Shown here piece by piece: positions 1 to 9,411 of a DNA stretch of 64,000 nucleotides. A model generated the notes under the pieces. That model ran no database searches. It was not told the DNA's origin and saw nothing but the letters and a program-made list of their open reading frames with translations. The DNA is taken from assembly GCF_015070385.1 (NCBI RefSeq), contig NZ_JADCSA010000004.1, positions 87,446 to 151,445 on the forward strand, given 5' to 3'. Position 1 is the stretch's first letter. Each line of letters begins with the position of its first letter. The stretch is from Nocardioides malaquae (GTDB lineage Bacteria; Actinomycetota; Actinomycetes; Propionibacteriales; Nocardioidaceae). The translations under genes were made by a program, and so were the position numbers.

Positions 1-180
1 GAGGCCGACCTCTCCATCGACTCCATCAAGCGCATCGAGATCGTCGGCGAGCTCGCCACCCGCGTCGGACTCGGCGGCGGCACCCTCGCCGACGACGTCG
101 TCGAAGAGCTCTCCCGCCACAAGACCCTGCGCGCCATCGTCACCTGGATCGAGGGCCAGACCGGAGCCACCACCCCGGCC
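1..180 (+). repeat. ACP-coding tandem repeat, copy 1
   Basis: Bases 1-180 and 376-555 are the same ACP-coding sequence, 375 bp apart, with only two mismatches that I can see (both G to A in copy 2). The near identity at silent positions means recent duplication or gene conversion between carrier-protein domains. Confidence 0.9.
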
Positions 181-2259
181 CCCGCAGTCGCCGCCCCCGA
201 CTCCCCGACCGCCGCACCGCGTCATACGGACGGAGCCCCCGCTGACACCCTCCGTATGACGTCCGAGGAGACCCCCGCCCTGCCCTCCAGCGACGACCTG
301 ATGGCGATCGTGCAGGAGGTCGTCTCCGAGCGCACCGGCTACCCCGTCGACATGCTCGAGCCCGACCTCGACCTCGAGGCCGACCTCTCCATCGACTCCA
401 TCAAGCGCATCGAGATCGTCGGCGAGCTCGCCACCCGCGTCGGACTCGGCGGCGGCACCCTCGCCGACGACGTCGTCGAAGAACTCTCCCGCCACAAGAC
501 CCTGCGCGCCATCGTCACCTGGATCGAGGACCAGACCGGAGCCACCACCCCGGCCACCAACTCGGCCCACGCAGTCGCCGCCCCCGCCGGTGAACCCGCT
601 CCCCAGGCCGCTGCGTCGCGTCATACGAACGAAGCCCCCGCTGACACCCTCCGTATGACGTCCGCGGCCCAGCAGAGCGCGACCCACCAGAACGGGTCCA
701 CGAGCACCCCCGCCGACTCCGAGGAGTCGCTCACCCTGCCGACCTCGCTCTTCGACGTCGTCGTGGAGCCCCTCGGCCCGGCGGTCGCCCTGGGCGACCT
801 GGCCGGCTCCACGACCGCGCTGGTCGAGGGTCACCCGGGCCTCACCGACGCGGTGGAGTCCGCACTCACCGACCGCGGCGCCCAGATCGCCCGCGTCGCC
901 CGCCATGAGGTCGCCCAGCGCCGTGCGCTGTTGGAGGAGGTCGACGTGCTCGTCGACCTCAGCGCGACCGCCGGCTCGCCGCACGTCGACGCGCGTACGG
1001 TCTTCACCGCCGTGCAGCCGGCGCTGCTCGGCAATGCCCACCGCGTCCTCGCGGTCGGTGTCGCCCTGCACACCCCCGACGCCGAGGTGGCCGGGTCCAC
1101 CGGCGTCCCGACGGGCCTGCCGGGCATGTTCCGCTCGCTCGCCCGGGAGTACCCCGACCGGGTGCTGCGCTCCGTCGAGGTCGACACCGCCGACCTGGCC
1201 GGCGACCTCACCCCGCTGGCGGCGGCCGTGGTCGACGAGCTGCTCGACCTCGACGCCCCCGCCTCGGTCTCGTGGGCCGGCGGCCTGCGTACGACGCGGG
1301 TGCCGGGCCGGGTGCAGCGGCTGGAGGAGGGCGACGCCCTGGCCGGCCTCGAGCTGACCGCGGAGTCCGTCGTCGTGCTCACCGGTGGGGCCCGCGGCAT
1401 CACCGCGAAGATCGCCGAGGGCCTGGCCCGCACGGCACCGTGTCGCCTGGTGCTGGTCGGCCGCTCGCCCTACCCGACGGAGGCCGAGGACCCGCGACTC
1501 TCCGACGCCCGCACCCTGCCCGAGCTGCGCCGACGCCTGCTCGAGATCGGTGAGGTGCGCACCCCGGCCGAGGTCGAGGCCGCCTGCTCCCGCGTGCTGG
1601 CCTCCCGGGAGGTCACCGAGACTCTCGCCACCCTGCGCGGCCTCGGTGCCGATGCAGAGTACGTCGCCATGGACGTCCGCTCCCTCGGCTTCGGCGCCCT
1701 GCTCGACGCCCTGCACTCCACGTTCGGCCGCCTCGACGGCGTGATCCACGGGGCCGGCGTGCTCGACGACCGGTTGGTGCGCGACAAGTCCGCCGAGGGC
1801 TTCGACCGGGTCTTCGGCACCAAGGTCGAGTCGGCCCGCGCCATCCTCGACCGCCAGCACCTCGGTCTGCGGTTCGTCGCTCTCTTCGGGTCGATCAGCG
1901 GCGTCTTCGGCAACAAGGGCCAGGTCGACTACGCGGCCGCCAACGACGCCCTCGACACCCTCGCCCGGGCGCACGACGGCCGTCACGGCTGCCGGGTCGT
2001 CTCCCTCGACTGGGGTCCCTGGGCCGGCGGCGGCATGGTCTCGCCCGAGCTCGAGCGGGAGTACGCGCGTCGCGGCATCGGCCTGCTGCCCCCGGCCGAC
2101 GGCGTCCGCGCCCTGCTGCAGGAGGTCTCGGTCGCCACCGGCAGCGCCCAGGTCGTCGTGATGGCGGGCGGCCCGGAGGCGTTCGCGTCGACGGCCACCC
2201 CCGTCACCCGCACCAAGGAGGCCGCCGCACGCAGCGTCGAGGAGACCCGCGTCCAGTGA
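1..2259 (+). CDS. PfaA-like PUFA/polyketide synthase, C-terminal part: ACP-ACP-KR (5' partial)
   Basis: The frame is open from the first base, so the gene starts upstream of the window; the first internal ATG (256) is not its start. Two acyl carrier protein domains are visible, the first cut by the window edge. Each has the LSIDSIKR phosphopantetheine-attachment motif. They are separated by Pro/Ala-rich linkers. A ketoreductase of the PfaA type follows from about base 1360: TGGARGI nucleotide-binding loop, HGAGVLDD, LFGSISG and DYAAAN catalytic segments, then DWGPWAGGGMV. Order and motifs match the end of PfaA (KS-AT-ACPn-KR) of polyunsaturated fatty acid synthases. The next gene overlaps its stop by 4 nt (GTGA), indicating translational coupling. 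Product unknown. Confidence 0.85.
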   Translation, partial: EADLSIDSIKRIEIVGELATRVGLGGGTLADDVVEELSRHKTLRAIVTWIEGQTGATTPAPAVAAPDSPTAAPRHTDGAPADTLRMTSEETPALPSSDDLMAIVQEVVSERTGYPVDMLEPDLDLEADLSIDSIKRIEIVGELATRVGLGGGTLADDVVEELSRHKTLRAIVTWIEDQTGATTPATNSAHAVAAPAGEPAPQAAASRHTNEAPADTLRMTSAAQQSATHQNGSTSTPADSEESLTLPTSLFDVVVEPLGPAVALGDLAGSTTALVEGHPGLTDAVESALTDRGAQIARVARHEVAQRRALLEEVDVLVDLSATAGSPHVDARTVFTAVQPALLGNAHRVLAVGVALHTPDAEVAGSTGVPTGLPGMFRSLAREYPDRVLRSVEVDTADLAGDLTPLAAAVVDELLDLDAPASVSWAGGLRTTRVPGRVQRLEEGDALAGLELTAESVVVLTGGARGITAKIAEGLARTAPCRLVLVGRSPYPTEAEDPRLSDARTLPELRRRLLEIGEVRTPAEVEAACSRVLASREVTETLATLRGLGADAEYVAMDVRSLGFGALLDALHSTFGRLDGVIHGAGVLDDRLVRDKSAEGFDRVFGTKVESARAILDRQHLGLRFVALFGSISGVFGNKGQVDYAAANDALDTLARAHDGRHGCRVVSLDWGPWAGGGMVSPELEREYARRGIGLLPPADGVRALLQEVSVATGSAQVVVMAGGPEAFASTATPVTRTKEAAARSVEETRVQ
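220..261. repeat. 42-bp palindromic element in ACP linker (copy 1)
   Basis: Perfect 11-bp inverted arms, CGTCATACGGA and TCCGTATGACG, with a 20-nt spacer. It lies inside the coding sequence and encodes part of the linker (RHTDGAPADTLRMTS). The same layout recurs at 619-660 and, between genes, at 44879-44920. Confidence 0.8.
376..555 (+). repeat. ACP-coding tandem repeat, copy 2
   Basis: Second copy of the 180-bp ACP-coding repeat (see 1-180). The flanking linker is 24 bp longer than that of copy 1, so linker and domain have diverged at different rates. Confidence 0.9.
619..660. repeat. 42-bp palindromic element in ACP linker (copy 2)
   Basis: Same element as at 220-261: left arm CGTCATACGAA, right arm TCCGTATGACG, one mismatch in the stem, 20-nt spacer. 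It encodes RHTNEAPADTLRMTS in the linker after the second ACP. Confidence 0.8.
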
Positions 2260-5200
2260 GCCTGCGTCCCCGCTCCAGCGACCTCGGCCCGCGCCCCGAC
2301 GACGTCGCCGTCGTCGGGGTGGCCGGGGTCTTCCCTGGCGCCCGTGACGCCGCGTCGTTCTGGCGCAACGTCGTCGACGGGGTCGACGCAATCACCGACG
2401 CCCCGGCCAGCCGGTGGGACCCGGTCTTCTTCGACGCCGACGCGAAGGGCGCTGACCGGTTCTACACCCGCCGCGGCGGGTTCGTCGACGAGGTCGCCAC
2501 CTTCGACCCGCTGGCCTTCGGCATCATGCCCGTGGCGATGGACTCCACCGAGCCCGACCAGCTGCTGGCCCTGGGCGCGGCCGCCGCCTGCCTGGCCGAC
2601 GCCGCCGACGTGCACGAGGACCTCGACCCGAGCCGGGTGGCCGTGCTGCTGGGTCGCGGTGGCTACCTCGGTGACGGGGTGGCTCGGCTCGACCAGCGCG
2701 TGCGCACCGCCCAGCAGGTCGTCGAGGTGCTGCGCGCGGTCGTGCCGCACGTGACGGAGGCCCAGCTGGCCCGCGTCAAGGAGCAGTTCCAGGACGCCCT
2801 GGGTCCCGAGCGCCCCGAGGCCTCCATCGGTCTGGTGCCCAACCTGGCCGCCTCCCGGATCGCCAACCGCTTCGACTTCCGTGGCCCCGCCTGGACCGTC
2901 GACGCCGCCTGCGCCTCGTCGTTGATCGCGGTCGAGCAGGGCATCGACCTGCTGAAGTCCGGCCGCGCCGACCTGGTGCTGGCCGGCGGTGTGCACCACG
3001 CCCACGACCTGACCCTGTGGAGCGTCTTCTCCCAGCTGCGGGCCCTCTCGCCCTCCGGCGGGATCCGCCCCTTCAGCGACGCCGCAGACGGCATCCTCAT
3101 CGGCGAGGGCACCGGCCTGGTGGCCCTGCGCCGCCTCGCCGACGCCGAGCGCGACGGTGACCGGGTCTACGCCGTCATCCGCGGCACCGGCGTCACCAGC
3201 GACGGCCGGGCCGCCTCCCCGATGAGCCCCCGCGCCCAGGGTCAGGTGGCCGCCGTCGCTGCCGCCTGGCAGGCGGCCGGCCTCGACCCCGCCGACGTCG
3301 GACTCATCGAGGCCCACGGCACCGCCACCCCCCTCGGTGACCGCACCGAGCTCGAGACGTTGCGTGAGGTCTTCGGGGCGCCCGACGGGGGCGTACGCCC
3401 GGTGCTGGGGTCGGTGAAGTCGCAGATCGGCCACGCCATGCCCGCCGCCGGTGCTGCTGGCCTGATCAAGGCGTCGCTGGCGTTGCACCACCGCGTGCTG
3501 CCGCCGACGCTGCACGTGGAGGAGCCGCACCCCGACGTGGCGACGACCCGCTTCCGGCTGCTCGGCAGCAGCGAGCCGTGGGAGTCCGACGGGCCGCGCC
3601 TGGCCGGCGTCAACGCCTTCGGCTTCGGCGGGATCAACGCCCACGTGGTGCTCTCCGAGGCGCCGGGCGCCACCTCCGCGGCCTCGCCCGAGGCCCCCGT
3701 CGGCGCGCAGGGCGACTCCGCCGTCACCCTTTCGACCCCTGCCGCCGGCACCGGCCCGCACGCCCCGGCCGAGGAGCCCGTGCTGCTGCTGGCCGGGCGC
3801 GACGCCGACGACCTCCTCGTCCAGCTCGACGCGCTGCTCGCCGAAGGGCGTACGTCCACGGAGACGGTGCCGAGCGGCGGTCCGGCGCGGCTGGCCCTCA
3901 TCAACCCCGACGAGCGTCGACTCACCCTGGCCCGCAAGGTGCTGGTGCGCGGCACCCCCTTCCGCGGCCGCAACGACGTCTGGTTCGACCCCGCCGGGCT
4001 GCTGGTCGACGCGCCCGTCGCCTTCCTCTTCCCCGGCGTGGAGCCGGAGTTCGATCCCCAGGTCGACGACGTCGCCGCGCGGTTCGGCCTCGAGTGGGAG
4101 GGCGGCTACGACGCCGACCTGCAGGCACAGGGCACCGGGATCCTGATGGTCGGTCGCCTGCTGACCGCTGCGCTCGACCGGCTCGGGGTGCGACCCGACC
4201 TGATCGCCGGGCACAGCCTCGGCGAGTGGACCGGCCAGGTCGTCAGCGGCATGATCCCCGCCGACCAGGCCGACGAGCTGCGCCGCAGCCTGCAGCCGGG
4301 CTCTGTCGAGGTGCCTGACGTGGCGTTCGTGGCGCTCGGCGCCGGGGCGGACGTGGCCGAGGCGATCGCGGCGCCCCTGGCCGACGCGCACGTCAGCCAC
4401 GACAACTGTCCCCGCCAGTCGATCATCTGCGCGCCCCTGGCCGCCGTGCCCGCGATCCTGGAGGCCGCGCGCGAGCGCAAGGTGATGGCCCAGGAGCTGC
4501 CGTTCCGCTCCGGCTTCCACTCCCCACTCTTCGAACCCTTCGTCGGGGGCATCCACGAGCACTTCGGCTCGATCGACTTCGCCACCCCGACCATCCCGCT
4601 GTGGTCGGCCACGACGTTGGCGCCCTACCCCTCCGAGCCCGAGGCGATCGTCGAGCTCTCGCGCCGCCACCTGGTCGAGAAGGTCCGCTTCCGCGAGCTG
4701 ACCGAGCGGCTGCACGCCGAGGGCGTACGCGCCTTCGTGCAGGTCGGCTCGGGAAGCCTCAACGGGTTCCTCGACGACACCCTGCGCGACCAGGACGTGC
4801 TCGCGGTGACCGCCCTGCCCACCCCCGGCACCCGCAACGCCCCGACCGGGGTCGGTCAGCTGCGTCGCGTCGCGGTCGCGCTGTGGAGCGCCGGGTACGC
4901 CGTCGACCTGGCGCCGCTCGGCCACCCCCTGGATTCCTCCGCCGAGCCGGAGCACTCGCCCGCCGCGGCCCACACCGAGACCGGCGCCGGCGCCGAGGAC
5001 TCCCTCGGCCCCCGGCCCGTGCCCCTGGGACGCGCGGTGTCACTGCGCATGGGTTCGCAGCTGGTGCGCGACCTGACGCCGCTCGACCTCGGTGCTGCGG
5101 CCCCTGCCGCGGCCTCCCCCCTGGCGGCCGAGTTCCAGCAGCTGGTGGCCGAGGCGACCCGCGCGGCGACCGAGGTGGCGCAGGCCGCAGCCTCTGCCCC

Positions 5201-6977
5201 GCGGCGTGAGGCGCCGGCCGCGTCGCCGACCGCTCCGTCGCCGACCACCGCCCCGGCGACCGCAGCGACGCCCGCGACCGCCCCGGTCGCGCCCACGCCT
5301 GTTGCGGCCCGGCCGGTCGCGCCCACCCCGCTGGCCAGTGAACGCGAGAGCCGGATCGACCTCTCCGTCGTGGCCCAGCCGTGGTGGGGCGACCACGCCT
5401 TCTATCCGCAGCCCGAGGACTGGCCGGTGCTGGAGGACCGCTTCCCGCTGGTCCCGATGACCGCCCTGATCGAGATCATGGGCGACGAGGCACGCAAGCT
5501 GGTGCCCCACGGGGTGATCGTCGCGGTCGAGCAGGTGCGCGCCTTCAAGTGGCTGGCCGTCGAGCCTGCCACCCAGGTCGTCGTCCGCGCCGCCGTCGAC
5601 GCCGAGGCCACCGCCGCCGCGGCCGGCTCGGGCACGATCGTGGTGCGTACCTCGATCGACGGCCACGCCCGGGCGCTCGTCCGCCTCGCCACCGCCCACC
5701 CGGCCCCTCCCGCCCCTCGCGCCGGTCAGGTGCACGGGGAGATCTCCCGCATCTGGGAGGTCGAGACCATCTACCCGGAGGGTCACCTCTTCCACGGGCC
5801 CGCCTACCAGGGCATCGCCGCGATCAGCGCCTTCGGCACTGACGGGGTGGCCGGCACCCTGGAGACCAAGCCCTTCCCGGGCTCGTTGCTCGACAACGCC
5901 GGCCAGCTCTTCGGGCTGTGGGTGGCGGCCCGCGCCGACCGGGACCGCCTGGTCCTGCCGACCTCGGTCGACTCCTTCGCGTTCTTCGGTGAGCACCCGC
6001 CGGCGGGGGCGATGGTCGACTGCGTCGTCAACTGCACGGAGCTCGCCGAGAGCCACGTGCGCGCCGACCTCGAGCTCACCGTCGACGGACGCGTCTGGTG
6101 CAGGATCACCGGCTGGGAGGACCGGCGCTTCCAGAGCGACGACCGCCTCTTCACCCTGCTCCGCGAACCGGGCGACCACCTGCTGGCCCTGCCCCAGCCC
6201 GGCGGCTGGTTCCTGGTCGCCGAGGGGTGGCCCGACTCGGCGTCGCGCGAGGTCGTGATGCGGCGTTTCCTGGGCCAGCCCGAGCGCGAGGTGCACATGG
6301 CGCTCAACCCCCGCGCCCAGCGCACCCGACTGCTGGGTCGCATCGCCGCCAAGGACGCGGCGCGCGCCAAGCTCTTCACCGCCGGGCACCCGGAGGTCTA
6401 CCCCGCCGAGGTCGAGGTGCACAACGACGAGCAGGGTCGCCCCCACGTCACGGCGTCCGCCTCGAGCACGCTGGGCCACCTGGGCGACCTGCGGCTCTCC
6501 ATCGCCCACACCCTCGGCGGCCGCGGTTCGCCGGGCGGCGTCGGTGTCGCCCTCCTCGCCGAGGGCGTCGACGTCGGCATCGACGTCGAGCGGGTCACCG
6601 CACGCACCGAGACCTTCGCCGACGTCGCCATGGGCGAGCGGGAGCGTACGCTCTTCGCCACCCACCACGGGCACCTCACCGGCCGCGACCGCGACCGCGA
6701 GCTCACCCGCTGGTGGGCCGCCAAGGAGGCGGCCGCGAAGGCGACGGGCACAGGCCTGCAGGGGCGCCCCCGCGACCACGAGGTCACCGAGGTCCACGTC
6801 GACCCGGCCACCGGGGAGGTCGACCTGCGCGTCAGCGACCGATGGATCGCCACCACCACAGTCCTACCGTTCGGGGAGATCCCCGTGCCGGTCAGCACCA
6901 ACGAGGCGTCGTTCGACGCCTCCGCACCAGAGGAGTACACCGTTGCCTGGACAGACCTCGAGCCCCGCCATGGCTGA
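2256..6977 (+). CDS. KS-AT-DH-phosphopantetheinyl transferase megasynthase
   Basis: 1573 aa, GTG start overlapping the previous stop. A ketosynthase spans about residues 15-470, with DAACASS (Cys219), EAHGT (His354) and SQIGHAMPAAG (His393) intact. An acyltransferase-like domain spans about 585-850, with AGHSLGEW (Ser654) and GFHS. A Pro/Ala-rich linker follows, then a double-hotdog dehydratase-like region (about 1085-1370) with GDHAFYPQP, HGPAYQG and LLDNAGQ. At the C-terminus is a Sfp-type 4'-phosphopantetheinyl transferase with GIDVE and WWAAKEAAAKA. The fused PPTase presumably activates the tandem ACPs encoded upstream and the free ACP downstream. Enediyne synthases also end in DH-PPTase, but the split KS-AT-DH-PPTase order here differs from both PKSE and classical PfaC. 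Substrate and chain length cannot be read from the sequence. Confidence 0.85.
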   Translation: MSLRPRSSDLGPRPDDVAVVGVAGVFPGARDAASFWRNVVDGVDAITDAPASRWDPVFFDADAKGADRFYTRRGGFVDEVATFDPLAFGIMPVAMDSTEPDQLLALGAAAACLADAADVHEDLDPSRVAVLLGRGGYLGDGVARLDQRVRTAQQVVEVLRAVVPHVTEAQLARVKEQFQDALGPERPEASIGLVPNLAASRIANRFDFRGPAWTVDAACASSLIAVEQGIDLLKSGRADLVLAGGVHHAHDLTLWSVFSQLRALSPSGGIRPFSDAADGILIGEGTGLVALRRLADAERDGDRVYAVIRGTGVTSDGRAASPMSPRAQGQVAAVAAAWQAAGLDPADVGLIEAHGTATPLGDRTELETLREVFGAPDGGVRPVLGSVKSQIGHAMPAAGAAGLIKASLALHHRVLPPTLHVEEPHPDVATTRFRLLGSSEPWESDGPRLAGVNAFGFGGINAHVVLSEAPGATSAASPEAPVGAQGDSAVTLSTPAAGTGPHAPAEEPVLLLAGRDADDLLVQLDALLAEGRTSTETVPSGGPARLALINPDERRLTLARKVLVRGTPFRGRNDVWFDPAGLLVDAPVAFLFPGVEPEFDPQVDDVAARFGLEWEGGYDADLQAQGTGILMVGRLLTAALDRLGVRPDLIAGHSLGEWTGQVVSGMIPADQADELRRSLQPGSVEVPDVAFVALGAGADVAEAIAAPLADAHVSHDNCPRQSIICAPLAAVPAILEAARERKVMAQELPFRSGFHSPLFEPFVGGIHEHFGSIDFATPTIPLWSATTLAPYPSEPEAIVELSRRHLVEKVRFRELTERLHAEGVRAFVQVGSGSLNGFLDDTLRDQDVLAVTALPTPGTRNAPTGVGQLRRVAVALWSAGYAVDLAPLGHPLDSSAEPEHSPAAAHTETGAGAEDSLGPRPVPLGRAVSLRMGSQLVRDLTPLDLGAAAPAAASPLAAEFQQLVAEATRAATEVAQAAASAPRREAPAASPTAPSPTTAPATAATPATAPVAPTPVAARPVAPTPLASERESRIDLSVVAQPWWGDHAFYPQPEDWPVLEDRFPLVPMTALIEIMGDEARKLVPHGVIVAVEQVRAFKWLAVEPATQVVVRAAVDAEATAAAAGSGTIVVRTSIDGHARALVRLATAHPAPPAPRAGQVHGEISRIWEVETIYPEGHLFHGPAYQGIAAISAFGTDGVAGTLETKPFPGSLLDNAGQLFGLWVAARADRDRLVLPTSVDSFAFFGEHPPAGAMVDCVVNCTELAESHVRADLELTVDGRVWCRITGWEDRRFQSDDRLFTLLREPGDHLLALPQPGGWFLVAEGWPDSASREVVMRRFLGQPEREVHMALNPRAQRTRLLGRIAAKDAARAKLFTAGHPEVYPAEVEVHNDEQGRPHVTASASSTLGHLGDLRLSIAHTLGGRGSPGGVGVALLAEGVDVGIDVERVTARTETFADVAMGERERTLFATHHGHLTGRDRDRELTRWWAAKEAAAKATGTGLQGRPRDHEVTEVHVDPATGEVDLRVSDRWIATTTVLPFGEIPVPVSTNEASFDASAPEEYTVAWTDLEPRHG

Positions 6978-7278
6978 CGCCCCGGCCGGGAGCACCCAGA
7001 TCACCCGGGAGTCCGTCCTGGCCGACCTCGAGCGCATCCTGCTCGAGGTGGTCGGCGACGACCTGCTCATGGACGGCCCCCTCACCATGGAGACCTCCTT
7101 CAGCGACGACCTGCAGCTCGAGTCCATCGAGTTCGTGGCGCTCGCCGAGGAGCTGCTCAACACCTACGGCGAGCAGGTCGACTTCGTCTCGTGGATGTCG
7201 GGCATGGACCTCGACGAGGTCGTCGGCCTGACCGCCGGCAAGGTCGTCGACTTCGTCGTCACCTCGCTGGAGGCCTGA
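6970..7278 (+). CDS. Stand-alone acyl carrier protein
   Basis: 102 aa; the ATG at 6970 lies 8 nt inside the end of the megasynthase gene. It has the ACP attachment motif DLQLESIEFVALAEEL with Ser in LESIEF, and an acidic helical composition. The tight coupling suggests it accepts a chain from, or passes one to, the synthase. The family also includes carrier proteins that deliver acyl chains to tailoring enzymes, which would fit the hydrolase and glycosyltransferase that follow. Confidence 0.85.
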   Translation: MADAPAGSTQITRESVLADLERILLEVVGDDLLMDGPLTMETSFSDDLQLESIEFVALAEELLNTYGEQVDFVSWMSGMDLDEVVGLTAGKVVDFVVTSLEA

Positions 7279-7281
7279 GCC

Positions 7282-8199
7282 GTGCCCTACATCGAGTCCA
7301 ACGGCCTGCGCTTCCACGTGCAGGTGCTCGGCGGCGGCGAGGACGCCGCGGGCACGAAGCGTCCCAAGGTCGTGATGCTGCACGGGCTGGTCATCGACAA
7401 CCTGTCGAGCTGGTTCTACACGCTCGCGCACCCGATGGCGCAGCAGGCCGACGTGCACCTCGCCGACATGCGCGGCCACGGGCGTACCGAGATCGCCGAG
7501 TCGGGCTACAGCGTCGCCGACCACGTCGCCGACCTGCTGGGCCTGCTGGAGGGCTGGGGCATCGACGACGAGCCGATCCACTTCTTCGGCAACTCGTTCG
7601 GCTGCGTCGTCGGCCTGGCGCTGGCCAAGCAGCACCCCGAGAAGGTGGCCAGCCTCTTCCTGATCGAGGCCCACTTCTCCGTGCCCGGGTGGGGCGAGCA
7701 CATGGCCGGCACGCTGGCGCTGGCCGCCTTCGGCCTCGACGAGGTCGCGGTCCGCGAATACCTCGCCACCGAGGCCGACCGCAAGACGTCGCGGCTGGCC
7801 AAGCGCACCGAGAAGCTCTTCTTCGGCTCGACGCTCATCGAGGACCTCAAGGTCGAGAAGCCGATCGACTGGCTCGAGGAGATCCAGTGCCCGGTCTTCG
7901 CGATCTACGGCAGCCAGTCCGACATCCTCGACCGCGCCCACGAGCTCGACGCCAAGGTGCCCGACTGCACCCTCGAGGTCGTCCAGGACGCCAGCCACTC
8001 GCTGCTCATCGAGAACTCGGCGCTGATCAAGGCTCGCGCGTTCGCGTGGCTCAACACCCACGCCGGCACCGACTACGAGATCGAGGAGGTCGTCGCCAAG
8101 AACCTCGGCACCATGGGCGCGATCGAGACGATGGAGGCGCTCGAGCAGCTGAAGGCCGACAACGCCCACCGCCTCGAGGGGCAGTCGACGGGAGCCTGA
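7282..8199 (+). CDS. Alpha/beta hydrolase
   Basis: 305 aa, GTG start 3 nt after the ACP stop, with GGAGG upstream at 7269. Alpha/beta-hydrolase features: VVMLHGL oxyanion-hole region, ADMRGHGRT, nucleophile elbow GNSFG (Ser), and a late HS (SHSLLIENSA) fitting the catalytic His. A role as type II thioesterase or chain-release enzyme for the synthase is inferred from position only; an ester hydrolase acting on the product is equally possible. Confidence 0.8.
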   Translation: MPYIESNGLRFHVQVLGGGEDAAGTKRPKVVMLHGLVIDNLSSWFYTLAHPMAQQADVHLADMRGHGRTEIAESGYSVADHVADLLGLLEGWGIDDEPIHFFGNSFGCVVGLALAKQHPEKVASLFLIEAHFSVPGWGEHMAGTLALAAFGLDEVAVREYLATEADRKTSRLAKRTEKLFFGSTLIEDLKVEKPIDWLEEIQCPVFAIYGSQSDILDRAHELDAKVPDCTLEVVQDASHSLLIENSALIKARAFAWLNTHAGTDYEIEEVVAKNLGTMGAIETMEALEQLKADNAHRLEGQSTGA

Positions 8200-8201
8200 G
8201 C

Positions 8202-9410
8202 ATGGGTCGATTCCTCTTCGTGGTGCCGCCGCTGACGGGCCACGTCAACCCGACGCTGCCCGTCGCGGCCGAGCTCGTACGCCGCGGGCACGAGGTCGCC
8301 TGGACAGGCCTGCCCGGCCGCACGGAGCTGCTGCTCCCCGAGGGGGCCCGCTTCTTCTCGGTCGGCGGGGAGGAGTGGAGCGGTGCCGTCGACGAGCGCT
8401 TCGACCGCCGACCGGACCTGCGGGGCGCGGCCGCCTACAAGTTCCTCCAGGAGGAGGTGCTGATCCCGATGTGCCAGCTCATGGACGCCGGGGTCGAGGC
8501 CGCGGTGGACGCCTTCGGTGCCGACGTCGTCGTCTCCGACCAACAGACGTGGGCCGGGGCCGTCGTCGGCCGGCGCCGAGGGATGACGTGGGCGACCTCG
8601 GCGACCACCTCGGCGGAGCTCGTCGACCCGTTGGCCGGGATGCCCCGCATCGCCGAGGACACCCACTCCGCCCGCGTCGAGCTGCAGGTCGCACTCGGGG
8701 TCCCTCGCGAGGTCGCGGAGGCGGGCGACGTGCGTCTCTCGGAGCACCTGGTGCTGGCCTACACCTCGCAGGCGTTGGTGGGCGACGGACTCGTCGACGT
8801 CACCGGTGACACCCGCGTCGAGTTCGTCGGACCCTCGACGTTGGGCCGCCCCGAGCACGACGACATGGCCTGGGACCTCGTCGACCCCGACCTGCCGTTG
8901 GTGCTGGTCAGCCTCGGGACGCTCAACGCCGACGCCGGGGAGCGGTTCTGGCAGGTGGCGGCGGAGGCGTTCCGCGGTCAGCCGTGGCAGGGGCTCTTCG
9001 TCGCGCCGGAGTCGATGGTGCCCGACGCGCCGCCCAACGTGCTGGTGCGCGAGCGGGTGCCGCAGCTGGCCGTGCTGCAACGCGCGTCGGCGGTCGTCTC
9101 CCACGGCGGCCACAACACCGTCTGCGAGTCACTGGCCGCAGGGTTGCCGCTGGTGGTGGCGCCGATCCGCGACGACCAGCCCGTGATCGCCGACCAGGTG
9201 GTGCGGGCCGGTGCGGGAGTGCGGGTGAAGTTCGCGCGGGTGCGCGCGGAGCAGCTGCGCGAGGCGATCAGCGCCGCGCTCACCGACGCCGACCTGCGGG
9301 CCGGGGCCCGGCGCATGGCCGACGAGCTGGCCGGTCTGGGCGGGGCCGCTGCCGCGGCCGACGCCCTCATCGGACTGCTGGAGCCGGTCTCAGCCACATC
9401 TACTGCATAG
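8202..9410 (+). CDS. MGT-family (GT1-like) glycosyltransferase
   Basis: 402 aa, ATG 2 nt after the hydrolase stop. The N-terminus FLFVVPPLTGHVNPTLPVA and the C-terminal donor-binding segment SHGGHNTVCESLAAGLPL followed by DDQPVIA are typical of macrolide-type UDP-sugar glycosyltransferases. It is last in the synthase operon, so the simplest reading is that it glycosylates the lipid or polyketide product. It ends 1 nt before the convergent DUF385 gene, with no obvious terminator between them. Confidence 0.85.
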   Translation: MGRFLFVVPPLTGHVNPTLPVAAELVRRGHEVAWTGLPGRTELLLPEGARFFSVGGEEWSGAVDERFDRRPDLRGAAAYKFLQEEVLIPMCQLMDAGVEAAVDAFGADVVVSDQQTWAGAVVGRRRGMTWATSATTSAELVDPLAGMPRIAEDTHSARVELQVALGVPREVAEAGDVRLSEHLVLAYTSQALVGDGLVDVTGDTRVEFVGPSTLGRPEHDDMAWDLVDPDLPLVLVSLGTLNADAGERFWQVAAEAFRGQPWQGLFVAPESMVPDAPPNVLVRERVPQLAVLQRASAVVSHGGHNTVCESLAAGLPLVVAPIRDDQPVIADQVVRAGAGVRVKFARVRAEQLREAISAALTDADLRAGARRMADELAGLGGAAAAADALIGLLEPVSATSTA

Positions 9411-9411
9411 A

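Noticed and set aside
256-2259. ATG 256 as the start of the synthase gene
   Set aside because: The frame is open upstream to base 1 and contains another ACP domain; the ATG is an internal linker codon inside the palindromic element.
1983-4973. 996-codon open frame on the minus strand
   Set aside because: It is antisense to the KS-AT region, low in hydrophobic-core patterning and rich in G, R, Q, H; a GC-skewed shadow of the real gene.
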